A stretch of DNA of 64,000 nucleotides from Hymenobacter mucosus. Lineage in GTDB: Bacteria > Bacteroidota > Bacteroidia > Cytophagales > Hymenobacteraceae. Both the position numbers and the translations under genes were made by a program. The notes under the pieces are model-generated. The model was not told the origin of the DNA, searched no databases, and saw nothing but the letters and a program-made list of their open reading frames with translations. Within the stretch, counting starts at the first letter, position 1, and every line of letters begins with the position of its first letter. Shown in pieces: positions 44,196 to 52,521 of this stretch. The DNA lies in the NCBI RefSeq assembly GCF_900188255.1, contig NZ_FZNS01000003.1:372001-436000 (forward strand), in the 5' to 3' direction.

Positions 44196-45788
44196 ATGTC
44201 CGTTACGACTCTCCGCTACGCCGATACTGGCGCTTTCTCCGCTCTCCTCACCGACTACCTCGGCCAGCGCCCGGAGCTCCAGCCCTATTATCACCGCTTT
44301 CCTAAGCTGGAAGAATTTGCCGCTCAGCTCGCCGAAAAGAAGGCGGCTTACTCGCCGGAAGCTCGGCAGCGCCTGGTAAGTGCTTTGCGCGCTCAGTACG
44401 CCGCACAGCCGGCCGTGCACCCGGCTGTGCAAGCCAACCTCGACCTACTGGCCCAGGAAACGACCTTCACCATCACTACCGGCCACCAGCTCAACCTACT
44501 CACGGGTCCCCTGTACTTCGTGTACAAAATTATTACGGCGGTAAAGCTGAGCCGCCAGCTGAAGGAGCACTACCCGCAGTACGACTTTGTGCCGGTGTAC
44601 TGGATGGCCACTGAGGACCACGACTTCGCAGAAATCAACCACTTGCACCTGTTTGGGAAAAAGTACGAGTGGAACGCTACTACCACTGGTGGCCCCGTTG
44701 GGCGACTACCTCTGGACGGCCTGGAAGAGGAGCTGCTGAGCCAACTGCCCGCCGAAGTGCCCACGGCTTTCCGCGAGGCTTACACCAGTTCCACTTCCCT
44801 GGCCGAAGCTACTCGCAAGCTCACGCACAGCCTCTTCGGGGAGCTTGGGTTGGTAGCCCTGGACGGCGACGACGCCACGCTTAAGCAAGCACTGGTGCCG
44901 GTGCTGGAGCGCGAGATTCAAGAACAGGCCTCCAACCGGGCGGTACAGGCCACCAACGCGCAGCTAGAAGCGGCAGGTTACAAACCGCAAGTGTACTCCC
45001 GCCCGCTCAATCTGTTCTTCCTCACGGATGCGGGCAAGCGGGAGCGGCTAGAGTACGATGCTACCCAAGATTGCGCTCAGATTACGGTGCGCAATACAGC
45101 GCAGTGTCATAGCCAAGACGAACTCCTTGAGTTGGCACGCCAGCATCCGGAGCAGTTTAGCCCTAATGTGGTGCTGCGGCCGTTGTACCAGGAGTTGTTG
45201 CTGCCCAACCTGTGCTACATTGGGGGCGGAGCGGAAGTAGCCTACTGGTTCCAGCTCAAGCAAGTGTTTACCGACAACCAGGTGCCTTTCCCGATCTTGC
45301 TCCTGCGCAACTCGGGCCTTTACATTGGCAAAGCCAACGCAGGCAAGCTGCGCAAGCTGGGGCTCACGGCCCAGGATATTTTCCGGCCCCTGCCCGAGCT
45401 GAAAAAGCAGGTAGGTGCTACCCTGGGTCAGGAAGAGATTAGCTTGAAAGAACAGCAGCAAGCCCTGGCTGTCGTATTCAAAGAAGTAGCCGACCTAGCC
45501 CAGCGCCTCGATCCTACTCTAGTAAAAACAGTAGCCGCCGAGCAGCAAAAAACGGCTGGCTCTTTGGCCGGTCTTGAGAAGCGCCTGAGTAAAGCTGCCG
45601 AAGCCAAGCACGAAACGGCGTACAACCAGCTCACGGCCCTCAAGGATAAGCTGTTCCCCGAAGGTCAACTGCAAGAGCGCCTCGATAACGTGCTCAGCAT
45701 TATGATCAATAACCCGCAGTTTATTCAGCAACTCGTAGCGGCCTTCGACCCGCTAGCTCTGGAATTCACCGTGCTGGAAGAGGAATAA
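44196..45788 (+). CDS. bshC: Bacillithiol biosynthesis cysteine-adding enzyme BshC
   Basis: Proposed to add cysteine to GlcN-malate in the last step of bacillithiol synthesis. 530 residues, the usual BshC length, with the family hallmarks TITTGHQLNLLTGPLYFVYKI, YWMATEDHDFAEINH and the C-terminal coiled-coil region (about 400-490). Single gene divergent from the pheA leader. bshA and bshB are not in the window. Confidence 0.93.
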   Translation: MSVTTLRYADTGAFSALLTDYLGQRPELQPYYHRFPKLEEFAAQLAEKKAAYSPEARQRLVSALRAQYAAQPAVHPAVQANLDLLAQETTFTITTGHQLNLLTGPLYFVYKIITAVKLSRQLKEHYPQYDFVPVYWMATEDHDFAEINHLHLFGKKYEWNATTTGGPVGRLPLDGLEEELLSQLPAEVPTAFREAYTSSTSLAEATRKLTHSLFGELGLVALDGDDATLKQALVPVLEREIQEQASNRAVQATNAQLEAAGYKPQVYSRPLNLFFLTDAGKRERLEYDATQDCAQITVRNTAQCHSQDELLELARQHPEQFSPNVVLRPLYQELLLPNLCYIGGGAEVAYWFQLKQVFTDNQVPFPILLLRNSGLYIGKANAGKLRKLGLTAQDIFRPLPELKKQVGATLGQEEISLKEQQQALAVVFKEVADLAQRLDPTLVKTVAAEQQKTAGSLAGLEKRLSKAAEAKHETAYNQLTALKDKLFPEGQLQERLDNVLSIMINNPQFIQQLVAAFDPLALEFTVLEEE

Positions 45789-45855
45789 GTGGGCCGCCAC
45801 GTGCGAGCGTTTTACGTTAATCACGGCGCTGCATAAGCTCCTATATGCTCCCTGC

Positions 45856-45863
45856 TAAGTTTG
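45856..45863 (+). promoter_or_regulatory. -7 box of the formyl-THF cyclo-ligase gene
   Basis: TAAGTTTG, an exact TAnnTTTG match, 50 bp before the ATG at 45914. The expected TTG is not evident. Confidence 0.45.
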
Positions 45864-45913
45864 CAGGCGCAGGGCTTGGGTAGCGCCGCGTTGGTAATTA
45901 AGAGCCTTCCTGT

Positions 45914-46489
45914 ATGTTGAAAGCCGATTTACGGCGGGATTTTTTGGCGCGTCGGCGTAGCCTCACCAGTGCGGAAGTAGCGCAACTGAGCCAAGCCATC
46001 AGTGAGGCGTTGGTGGTAGCTTTCCCAGTAGCCAAGTGGCACTGGCTGCACGTGTTTCTGCCCATTCCGCAGCAGCACGAGCCTGATACGTGGCGCATCA
46101 TCCGGCACGTGTGGGCCACCTGGCCGGCGGTGCAAGTGGCAGTGCCTGTAGTGCAGCCCAATGGCCGAACGCTCCGCCACTACCATCTCACCTCTAACAC
46201 GAAGCTAGTGCACAACCGCTGGGGTATTCCTGAGCCTGTAGATGCTCCGCAGGTAGCTTCTGAAAAGCTAGACGCCGTGCTAGTTCCGCTGCTGGCGTTT
46301 GATGAAACAGGCCAGCGCGTAGGCTACGGGAAAGGTTTCTACGACCACTTTCTGGCGGAGTGCCGCCCCGAAGCCTTGCGTATTGGCCTTAGCCTAGAGC
46401 CACCCGTGTCCCGCATCGACGACGCTTGGCCGAGTGATGTGCGCCTGCACGCCTGCGTCACGCCAGAGCGGGTATGGCAGTTTACCTAG
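45914..46489 (+). CDS. 5-formyltetrahydrofolate cyclo-ligase
   Basis: ATP-dependent conversion of 5-formyl-THF to methenyl-THF. 191 residues with the N-terminal ATP-binding basic region (RRDFLARRRSL) and the C-terminal motif LLAFDETGQRVGYGKGFYDHFL. The family is usually 180-200 residues. Single gene. Confidence 0.94.
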   Translation: MLKADLRRDFLARRRSLTSAEVAQLSQAISEALVVAFPVAKWHWLHVFLPIPQQHEPDTWRIIRHVWATWPAVQVAVPVVQPNGRTLRHYHLTSNTKLVHNRWGIPEPVDAPQVASEKLDAVLVPLLAFDETGQRVGYGKGFYDHFLAECRPEALRIGLSLEPPVSRIDDAWPSDVRLHACVTPERVWQFT

Positions 46490-46550
46490 TTTTCGAGGCG
46501 AAGTCTGGCAAGATATAAAGACCACTAAAGGAGCTTTTTCATGATCTGCC

Positions 46551-46593
46551 CAATTGCTAGCCCCTACTTCAGCAAGGGGGCCGTACTGGGTTT
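46551..46593. repeat. Degenerate unit of repeat family B
   Basis: The stretch GCTAGCCCCTACTTCAGCAA followed by GGGGGCCGTACTGGGTTTA resembles the right-hand unit at 12755-12795 (CTAGCCCCTCCTTTCC...GTGGGGAACTAGGTTTA). It falls inside a 52-codon chance ORF. Confidence 0.45.
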
Positions 46594-46684
46594 ACTACAG
46601 TGCACCTACTGGTCGGCTCTGCAACTAGTGCCACCCGCGGAGAACAGGGAATATGTACAGGCCGATTATAATGGCGCAAGCTTG

Positions 46685-46764
46685 ACAAGGCAGTACTAGC
46701 GCAAATCAAAGAGCCCGTGCTACTAGTAGCACGGGCTCTTTGATTTGCGCTAGTACTGCCTTGT
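46685..46764. terminator. 80-bp perfect palindrome, bidirectional terminator
   Basis: All 40 positions on the left mirror the right exactly, centred between 46724 and 46725. The centre is GTGCTACT/AGTAGCAC and the inner stem AAAGAGCCCGTGC/GCACGGGCTCTTT is flanked by A- and T-rich bases. It ends 5 bp before the stop of the small minus-strand gene at 46769 and about 195 bp after the cyclo-ligase gene. Confidence 0.85.
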
Positions 46765-46768
46765 GAGA

Positions 46769-46912
46769 TTACTTCATCGTAGTCGAGCTAGCTTCTCGCT
46801 GTGCCCTACGGCGGCTATTTTGGGAGGAAGAATCTTTCTGCGGAGTTGTAGTAACAGGGGATACGCGTTGGGCGGCCAGTACTTGGGCCAGCTTAGACAA
46901 ATTAGCCTTCAT
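46769..46912 (-). CDS. Small hypothetical protein (47 aa)
   Basis: 47 residues beginning MKANLSKLAQVLAAQRVSPV and ending in a polar Ser/Gln/Arg-rich tail. The frame is open further upstream, but that part looks untranslated. Support is the good N-terminus, the adjacent palindromic terminator at its stop and the absence of any other explanation. It could be a small regulatory or precursor peptide; no family recognised. Confidence 0.45.
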   Translation of the reverse strand: MKANLSKLAQVLAAQRVSPVTTTPQKDSSSQNSRRRAQREASSTTMK

Positions 46913-47066
46913 GCTAGGGGGTATAAAGTGGAAAATAGCAATCGGCAATAGGTAGAGTAGGAATAGAGCAGGTTGCGGCAAGATAAATAAATACGGCAAT
47001 AGTTTAATAATTAGGTAAAGCACTTGCTTGGCAAGTACTCCGCGTTCTAATTAGATAATCAACATG

Positions 47067-47678
47067 CTACTTGGTAGGGGGCGGGGTTTCGTGCTCTACT
47101 TTGGTAATGCGCGCCTGTCCCCAAGGCGCAATGCTTACCTGCACGCGGAGCTGTTGGCGCCTCGTTAGCTGACGGCCCATGTCCTGCGGGACATAGTAAC
47201 GCTCTAAACCGTAGCGCATACGTACGCCGTACCGCTGGGTGTGGCGCAAGCGCGAGCCGCTGTGCCATACGTCTTGTACCGAACCGCGTAGGATAACCTG
47301 CGCGGCGTTTACGGTGGGCTTGCTATCATATACGCCTACTGCTTCGTATGCACTGCCCCGGGGCTCTAGTACCACGTAGGCCGCCTGCTTGCGGCGGGGT
47401 AGCTGGGCCCCATGCCAAAGGCTGCCGGGTAGCTGGCTTACATTGTAGTTGAGCACGAGGTAGTCGCCGTAGAGCAGGTCGCGCGGGTCAACGGGAGCGG
47501 TGCGCAGCCAGATAGTGCGCCCCAAAGCACTGGTGGCATATCCGGCGGCGGCCACACCCAGTACAAAGACTGCCTGCGCAACCACTAGCCACAGCAGCCA
47601 CTGACGGCGGCGCGGCTCACTCAGTGTTGAGGGGCGCTCCGCGATGGTAGCGGAAGAATCAGCAAGTGGCGTCTTCAT
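47067..47678 (-). CDS. GDYXXLXY-domain membrane protein
   Basis: 203 residues with one N-terminal TM helix (about 29-48) and the name-giving motif LLYGDYLVLNYNVSQL. It overlaps the upstream DUF2157 gene by 4 nt (ATGA) and forms the standard two-gene pair with it. Function unknown, probably at the inner membrane, with a beta-rich periplasmic domain. Confidence 0.85.
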   Translation of the reverse strand: MKTPLADSSATIAERPSTLSEPRRRQWLLWLVVAQAVFVLGVAAAGYATSALGRTIWLRTAPVDPRDLLYGDYLVLNYNVSQLPGSLWHGAQLPRRKQAAYVVLEPRGSAYEAVGVYDSKPTVNAAQVILRGSVQDVWHSGSRLRHTQRYGVRMRYGLERYYVPQDMGRQLTRRQQLRVQVSIAPWGQARITKVEHETPPPTK

Positions 47679-48895
47679 GGTTTCAGAATCGTCTTATCGG
47701 CGAATGTATGAGCCGCGCGCCGCCGTAGGTACCAGCTCAACCCTAGCAGCAGGATTCCACCCAGCAGGAAAAACAACGACTTATCCATGAAGCCCCACGT
47801 CAGCTTAAAGTAAGCCACGGCGGTAGTCAGAATAAAGAGCACGGTGCCCAGGGTTACGCGGTCTTGGTTCTGCTCTTGGTGGGCCCGCAGCAGTACGGAG
47901 CCTGAGTAGGCGTAGAGTACTACCAGCGTGGCAATGGCCAGGGGAAGGCCGCCAGTAAAGTAGAACCCAGGCAAAAGCAGCAGCCAGTCGGTGGAGCTGC
48001 TGAGGCGGCCCCGGCGCTGCTTGCCCCAAAGCGAAATGGCTACTACTCCAGCTAGGGCTGCCAAATAGGCCGCTAGCGGGGGGCGCAGCTCCCCCGCATA
48101 GTAGTCCGACTCGCCAAACAGGCCTAAACCCAGCGTAAACAGGAATGCAGCTACCAGGGGTGGCCCCTGAATAGCTCGGCCCGCCGGACGATTCGGCTGC
48201 CAGTCGCCGAAAGCATAGATCAGCATGGCAGGAATGAAGAACCACGTGATTTTGATGTGCAGGTGGTTCACAAGTAGGGCCGCTTGCCACAGCAAGCCCC
48301 CTGCCAGCACTCCACCCGCCAGAGAATCAGGACGGCGCCACCAGTACCAGCCCAAGCCTATTGCCGTGAAGGCCGCCGTGAGGTAGCTAAAGGCGCCTAG
48401 CTGCCCGGTGTTATAGCCCTGTACTACTCCACCAATGACCACGGTGAGCAGGAACAGAAACCGACTGCGGTACAGCCACGTCAGGCCCATACCAGCTACT
48501 GCCCAGGCCAACAGGCCCGTTAGGTCGTAGCCGATTAGCTGGTACAGTTGGCTGGTAAGCACTATGCCTGCCCCAAACAAGATCAGCCCCAGGGCTACCA
48601 AGCCCATGCCCACATTGCCATTGCCCCGGCGCCGGAAGTACTCGCCCGCCCCGTATGCCCCTATCATGGAGCCCAGGAGTAGACCCAGCCGGAGCAGCTC
48701 GGGCAGGGCTTGCCAATTAGCCGCAATCAAACTCAGGGCGCTAAGGCCCACCAGCAAGCTGCCCAAGAGCGGCAGCAAGCCGATGGCGCGCTCATCGGTG
48801 GCATAAAGAGCTAGGAGCTGACGGCGCTGCTCTTCCGTGATGATGCCTTTCTGCACCCACTGCGCCCCGTCGGTTTCTAATAGTGTACGACTCAT
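47675..48895 (-). CDS. DUF2157 polytopic membrane protein
   Basis: 406 residues. A short cytoplasmic N-terminal region (WVQKGIITEEQRRQLLALY) typical of DUF2157 is followed by about 11-12 TM helices. It is translationally coupled to the GDYXXLXY gene by an ATGA overlap. Function unknown. Confidence 0.85.
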   Translation of the reverse strand: MSRTLLETDGAQWVQKGIITEEQRRQLLALYATDERAIGLLPLLGSLLVGLSALSLIAANWQALPELLRLGLLLGSMIGAYGAGEYFRRRGNGNVGMGLVALGLILFGAGIVLTSQLYQLIGYDLTGLLAWAVAGMGLTWLYRSRFLFLLTVVIGGVVQGYNTGQLGAFSYLTAAFTAIGLGWYWWRRPDSLAGGVLAGGLLWQAALLVNHLHIKITWFFIPAMLIYAFGDWQPNRPAGRAIQGPPLVAAFLFTLGLGLFGESDYYAGELRPPLAAYLAALAGVVAISLWGKQRRGRLSSSTDWLLLLPGFYFTGGLPLAIATLVVLYAYSGSVLLRAHQEQNQDRVTLGTVLFILTTAVAYFKLTWGFMDKSLFFLLGGILLLGLSWYLRRRAAHTFADKTILKP

Positions 48896-49024
48896 AACAT
48901 CGGCAACATACGCAGGAAGCAGCTAGCCTGATAGCTGGTCCTGGCAGAATCCTGAGTAGCGCTACTGCGGCTGTGCTCTAGTAGCCGCGGGCCTCCCTAG
49001 TAGTAGCATACCGCTAGTGAGGAC

Positions 49025-49264
49025 CTAGTTAGGGCTGACGGTATAGGGCCAATAGCTTCTGGTGTACCATGCTGAGTGCTCAGACGTGCAGAAACAGGCC
49101 AGGCACTGCGTCGTTTCCCACTGATGCGAGCAGCCAGGGCACTGCCCACCGGTGGCGAAGGTGTGCCAGATGTACCCGCAGGTGCACTGCCACTGTTCGT
49201 TGCCGGCGGGTTGCCAGTTGCACTTAGGACAAGCAATGTGGGTAGCGGGCTTTCCGTTAGCCAT
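49025..49264 (-). CDS. Small zinc-ribbon protein
   Basis: 79 residues with three to four Cys pairs arranged as ribbons: CPKCNWQP, CTCGYIW, CPGCSHQW and CLACFC. The strict spacing argues for a real gene despite its size. It follows mnmD by 35 bp on the same strand and probably shares its transcript. Function unknown; the pattern suits a structural or RNA/DNA-contacting role. Confidence 0.8.
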   Translation of the reverse strand: MANGKPATHIACPKCNWQPAGNEQWQCTCGYIWHTFATGGQCPGCSHQWETTQCLACFCTSEHSAWYTRSYWPYTVSPN

Positions 49265-49299
49265 GAGCGGCGGCGTGTAGTGTACGTTCTAAGGGTGCC

Positions 49300-50004
49300 T
49301 TATTCTAGGGCAGGGGCTGCTTTGCGGGCCCGGGTCATTTCGCGCTTGCCAGGAGGACCAGGAATTTTCTCCACGAGCCAGCCAGCTGCCTTTAGGCTAC
49401 GGCGGAAACTGCCCTTGGCGCAGTAGCTCACCAGTACGCCATCGGGGGCCGTCGCCTCATATAGTTGGGCAAATACCTCGTCAGTCCACATATCGGGCTG
49501 TTTCTCCGGCGCAAAGGCATCGAAGTAAACAACCTGGTAGGTATTAGTAGGTAGGGCAGTAGTTTGCAGCTCTCCCGAGCGTTTGTATAGCTCAAACCGG
49601 GGCGTGAGGGCCACGGGGCGGTTCCAGGTGGCAGCGTGCAGTTGCTGATGGTAGTCCAGAAGCTCTGGGTTAGTGATGTACGCCTCTGTGTTCATTTGCT
49701 CCACTACTGACCAGGGCAGGGGAAACTTCTCAATGGTGTCGTAAAAAATAGGGTGGGCACTGTCGTGGCTGCGCTCTAGGGTGAGTAGGGCGTTCAGTCC
49801 GGTGCCAAATCCAATTTCAAGTACCCATACTGGGCCAGCCGTGGTATCCAGAATGGGAGCAAGGCCAGCGGCCAGGTACACGTGCCGGGCTTCTTGCACG
49901 GCCCCGTGCGTGGAATGGTAATGCTCGTCTAGCGCCGGCACATACAGGGTGCTGGAGCCATCGGCGGTGGTACGAACTTCTACGTGTGGTTGTGGTAAGG
50001 ACAT
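49300..50004 (-). CDS. mnmD: tRNA (mnm5s2U34) methyltransferase MnmD-type
   Basis: SAM-dependent methylation that finishes the wobble modification mnm5s2U. 234 residues with the SAM motif VLEIGFGTGLNALLTL, the YFDAFAPEKQPDMWTDEVF motif and the C-terminal GVLVSYCAKGSFRRSLKAAGW. The FAD-oxidase half found in fused MnmC is absent, as in stand-alone MnmD. Confidence 0.92.
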   Translation of the reverse strand: MSLPQPHVEVRTTADGSSTLYVPALDEHYHSTHGAVQEARHVYLAAGLAPILDTTAGPVWVLEIGFGTGLNALLTLERSHDSAHPIFYDTIEKFPLPWSVVEQMNTEAYITNPELLDYHQQLHAATWNRPVALTPRFELYKRSGELQTTALPTNTYQVVYFDAFAPEKQPDMWTDEVFAQLYEATAPDGVLVSYCAKGSFRRSLKAAGWLVEKIPGPPGKREMTRARKAAPALE

Positions 50005-50142
50005 AGGGGCGGAGTAAAGAACGGAACTGATGCAGCAAGCCAGCGGTGAGGACTACGGCGCCAGCTACTGACTTGCGGCCGCTTTGCTGCTGCGCTCGTA
50101 TTACGTAGCCTTTCCGTACTGTTATTGACCTTCGCCCGCTAC

Positions 50143-50571
50143 ATGCCTCGCATCAGAGTAAATCTACCGGAAACTTTCCGGTTTTCCGTTGCCATCCCTG
50201 TCCGCATTACCGACTTGAATTATGGCGCCCATCTTGGCAACGATGCACTTCTTAGCATCCTTCACGAGGCACGCGTGCAGTTTCTGCTGCACTTGGGCCG
50301 CCCCGAGGTAGACCGCACTACTGGCCGGGGCCACATCATGGCCGATGTGGGAATTGAGTACAAAGGCGAAGCCTTCCACGGCGACACTCTGCACATTGAT
50401 ATGGCAGTGGATGACGTGGCGAAGTATGGGTTCGACATTGTGTATCGCGTGCAAAACCAAGCCGGGCGGGAGGTAGCCCGCGCCAAAACCGGCATGCTAG
50501 CTTTCGATTACACTACCCGTAAGTTACTACCCTTGGCAGAGGAAGACCTGCGTAAGCTCCGGGGAGAATAG
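50143..50571 (+). CDS. Hotdog-fold thioesterase (4HBT family)
   Basis: 142 residues with the hotdog thioesterase pattern RITDLNYGAHLGNDALLSILHEAR, in which Asp/Asn and His residues occupy the catalytic-turn positions, and a second half IEYKGEAFHGDTLHIDMAV. Likely hydrolyses an acyl-CoA; substrate unknown. The ATG at 50143 is preferred over an upstream TTG. Confidence 0.82.
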   Translation: MPRIRVNLPETFRFSVAIPVRITDLNYGAHLGNDALLSILHEARVQFLLHLGRPEVDRTTGRGHIMADVGIEYKGEAFHGDTLHIDMAVDDVAKYGFDIVYRVQNQAGREVARAKTGMLAFDYTTRKLLPLAEEDLRKLRGE

Positions 50572-50632
50572 AGATTCTGCTCGGCAGTAGCAGGAACCGT
50601 AAAAACTGGGAACCCAACTGCCTCTGACGTTG

Positions 50633-50640
50633 TATCTTTG
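50633..50640 (+). promoter_or_regulatory. -7 box of rlmN, very close to the start codon
   Basis: Exact TATCTTTG ending 5 bp before the ATG at 50646. If used, transcription would begin at or next to the start codon and the mRNA would be leaderless or nearly so. Confidence 0.6.
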
Positions 50641-50645
50641 CGGCT

Positions 50646-51716
50646 ATGATGATTGACTTGCCCGTAGTTTCCAAGCGCGATATCCGCAAACTTACCCCCG
50701 ACGAGCTCAAAGCCTTTATGGTGGAGCACGGCGAGAAGCCTTTCCGTGCTAAGCAGGTACTAGAGTGGCTGTGGAAGAACACGGCTGCTTCCTTTGAGGA
50801 GATGAACAACATCTCCTTGAATACGCGTGAGTTGCTGGCTCGTCACTTCGTGATCAATGGAGTGCAGGTGCAGAACTCCCAGCTTTCCAATGACGGTACC
50901 ATCAAATCGGCGTTCCGCCTGCATGATGGCAATATTGTAGAAGGGGTGCTCATCCCGCACGATACGCGCATGACGGCCTGCATCAGCTCGCAGGTAGGAT
51001 GTTCGCTCACGTGCAAGTTCTGCGCTACCGGCTACATGGAGCGTAAGCGTAACCTGGACGCGGCCGAAATCTACGACCAGGTGGTGCGCATCCGGGAGCA
51101 GTGCGAAGCTCAATACGGCACGCCGCTCACCAACATTGTGTATATGGGCATGGGCGAACCCCTACTCAACTACGCCAACGTGGTGAAAAGCATTGAGCGC
51201 ATTACCGCCCCCGACGGCTTGAATATGGCTCCGCGTCGCATTACCGTTAGCACCGCCGGTATTGCCAAGATGATTAAGAAGTTGGCCGATGACGGCGTGA
51301 AGGCAAACCTAGCTCTTTCTCTGCACGCTCCCAACGATACCAAGCGCAACGAAATCATGCCCATCAACGAAGCCAATTCCCTGGCCTCGCTGAAGGATGC
51401 CCTGAAGCACTACCATCAGGTAACCGGCCGCAAGGTGACCTACGAGTACATTGTATTCGAGAGCTTCAACGACACGCTGCAAGATGCTGAGGAGCTGTAC
51501 CAGATTTCAAAGTGGATTCCCTGCAAGGTGAACCTCATCGAGTATAACCCCATCGAAAACGCTGACTACGTGAATACCGCTGATGATAAGCTAATGGCTT
51601 TTCACAAGTACCTCGCCGACCGTGGTGTACAGACCAACGTGCGTCGCTCCCGCGGCAAAGACATTGATGCTGCCTGCGGTCAGTTGGCCGTAAAGGAAAA
51701 GACGGTAGCTGCTTAA
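50646..51716 (+). CDS. rlmN: 23S rRNA (adenine-2503-C2)-methyltransferase
   Basis: Radical SAM enzyme that methylates A2503 of 23S rRNA and also A37 of some tRNAs. 356 residues with the radical-SAM cluster CxxxCxxC at Cys119, 123 and 126 (VGCSLTCKFCATGYMERKRN), NIVYMGMGEPLLNY and the C-terminal GKDIDAACGQL containing the second catalytic Cys. Two ATG codons open the frame; the first is used here. Confidence 0.96.
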   Translation: MMIDLPVVSKRDIRKLTPDELKAFMVEHGEKPFRAKQVLEWLWKNTAASFEEMNNISLNTRELLARHFVINGVQVQNSQLSNDGTIKSAFRLHDGNIVEGVLIPHDTRMTACISSQVGCSLTCKFCATGYMERKRNLDAAEIYDQVVRIREQCEAQYGTPLTNIVYMGMGEPLLNYANVVKSIERITAPDGLNMAPRRITVSTAGIAKMIKKLADDGVKANLALSLHAPNDTKRNEIMPINEANSLASLKDALKHYHQVTGRKVTYEYIVFESFNDTLQDAEELYQISKWIPCKVNLIEYNPIENADYVNTADDKLMAFHKYLADRGVQTNVRRSRGKDIDAACGQLAVKEKTVAA

Positions 51717-51736
51717 GGTGGCTGTTATTCCGGCTA

Positions 51737-51781
51737 AATGCAACGGGCCCGCTCTCCTCAGGAGAGCGGGCCCGTTGCATT
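51737..51781. terminator. 22-bp-arm palindrome, bidirectional terminator
   Basis: Perfect arms AATGCAACGGGCCCGCTCTCCT and its mirror around a single central base. It lies 20 bp after the rlmN stop and 11 bp before the convergent gene stop at 51793. No long T-run follows on either strand. Confidence 0.75.
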
Positions 51782-51792
51782 AGGGAGTAAAC

Positions 51793-52497
51793 CTACTTGC
51801 TTGCTTTCGCTTTGTTTAGGTCGGCAAATAGCAGAATTACTTCAGGGCACTGCGAAGCCATCTGGAGCGAAATCTTGGTGCCTATAGTTTCCATGCGCTT
51901 TTGATCTAGAAAGATATCGGCGCCGTAGAGTTGGCTGATTTCCTTAGCGTAGGGCTTGAGGTTCCTTTGAAAGGCTTGGATGAGCTCTTGCGTCCGTTGC
52001 TCAAGCGTCATCTTTTTTAGCTCGGCTGTGCGGGGCTGCAAATCCTGGCACATGGCAGTAGCAATAGGCTTCAGTATGGCCACTTCTTCGGGCTTTACTT
52101 CCTGTTGTTTGCTGACTTGCGCGCTACCTAGGCGCATAAACAGCGGCTGGCTCACGGGGCATTCCTGCATCATCACTATCCCCACGCGGCGACCTAGTTG
52201 CTGGCCGTACGTCTGCGCCGCGGGACCCATAGCTATTATCTTACGCATGAGCTCTTTATTATCCGTAGCCGTCTTGGTGAAGAGGCGTACGAAGAGCTGC
52301 TGGGCTTCCTCTTGTGATAAGTTATCCAAAGACCTTTTCTTGCTTTCCAACTCTAGCTGCCGACACATGTCTGCGCTTACAGCTTGAACTAGTTTCTGCT
52401 CGGCTACGCTGTCGGCAGGGGCGGTTTGCGCTTGGCTCAGAAGGGCAGTAGTGCATAAAGCAAGCAGCAATACAACACGGAGAATAAGTATTTTCAT
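51793..52497 (-). CDS. Secreted hypothetical protein
   Basis: 234 residues with a signal peptide (LLSQAQTA) followed by a helical, Lys/Gln-rich sequence containing two related halves (AVSADMCRQLELESKKR and IATAMCQDLQPRTAELKK), which suggests an internal duplication of a helical module with a conserved MC(R/Q)(Q/D)L core. No family recognised. A -7 box lies 5 bp before the start. Confidence 0.75.
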   Translation of the reverse strand: MKILILRVVLLLALCTTALLSQAQTAPADSVAEQKLVQAVSADMCRQLELESKKRSLDNLSQEEAQQLFVRLFTKTATDNKELMRKIIAMGPAAQTYGQQLGRRVGIVMMQECPVSQPLFMRLGSAQVSKQQEVKPEEVAILKPIATAMCQDLQPRTAELKKMTLEQRTQELIQAFQRNLKPYAKEISQLYGADIFLDQKRMETIGTKISLQMASQCPEVILLFADLNKAKASK

Positions 52498-52502
52498 GTT
52501 GC

Positions 52503-52510
52503 CAAAACTA
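52503..52510 (-). promoter_or_regulatory. -7 box close to the start of the gene at 52497
   Basis: TAGTTTTG on the minus strand, exact TAnnTTTG, ending 5 bp before the ATG. As with rlmN it implies a leaderless or nearly leaderless mRNA. Confidence 0.5.
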
Positions 52511-52521
52511 CGTTTAATTCC

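Noticed and set aside
46541..46699. 52-codon plus-strand ORF with an AAAGGAG sequence before its ATG
   Set aside because: It is formed by a degenerate family B repeat and runs into the 80-bp palindrome, so the Shine-Dalgarno match is probably chance.
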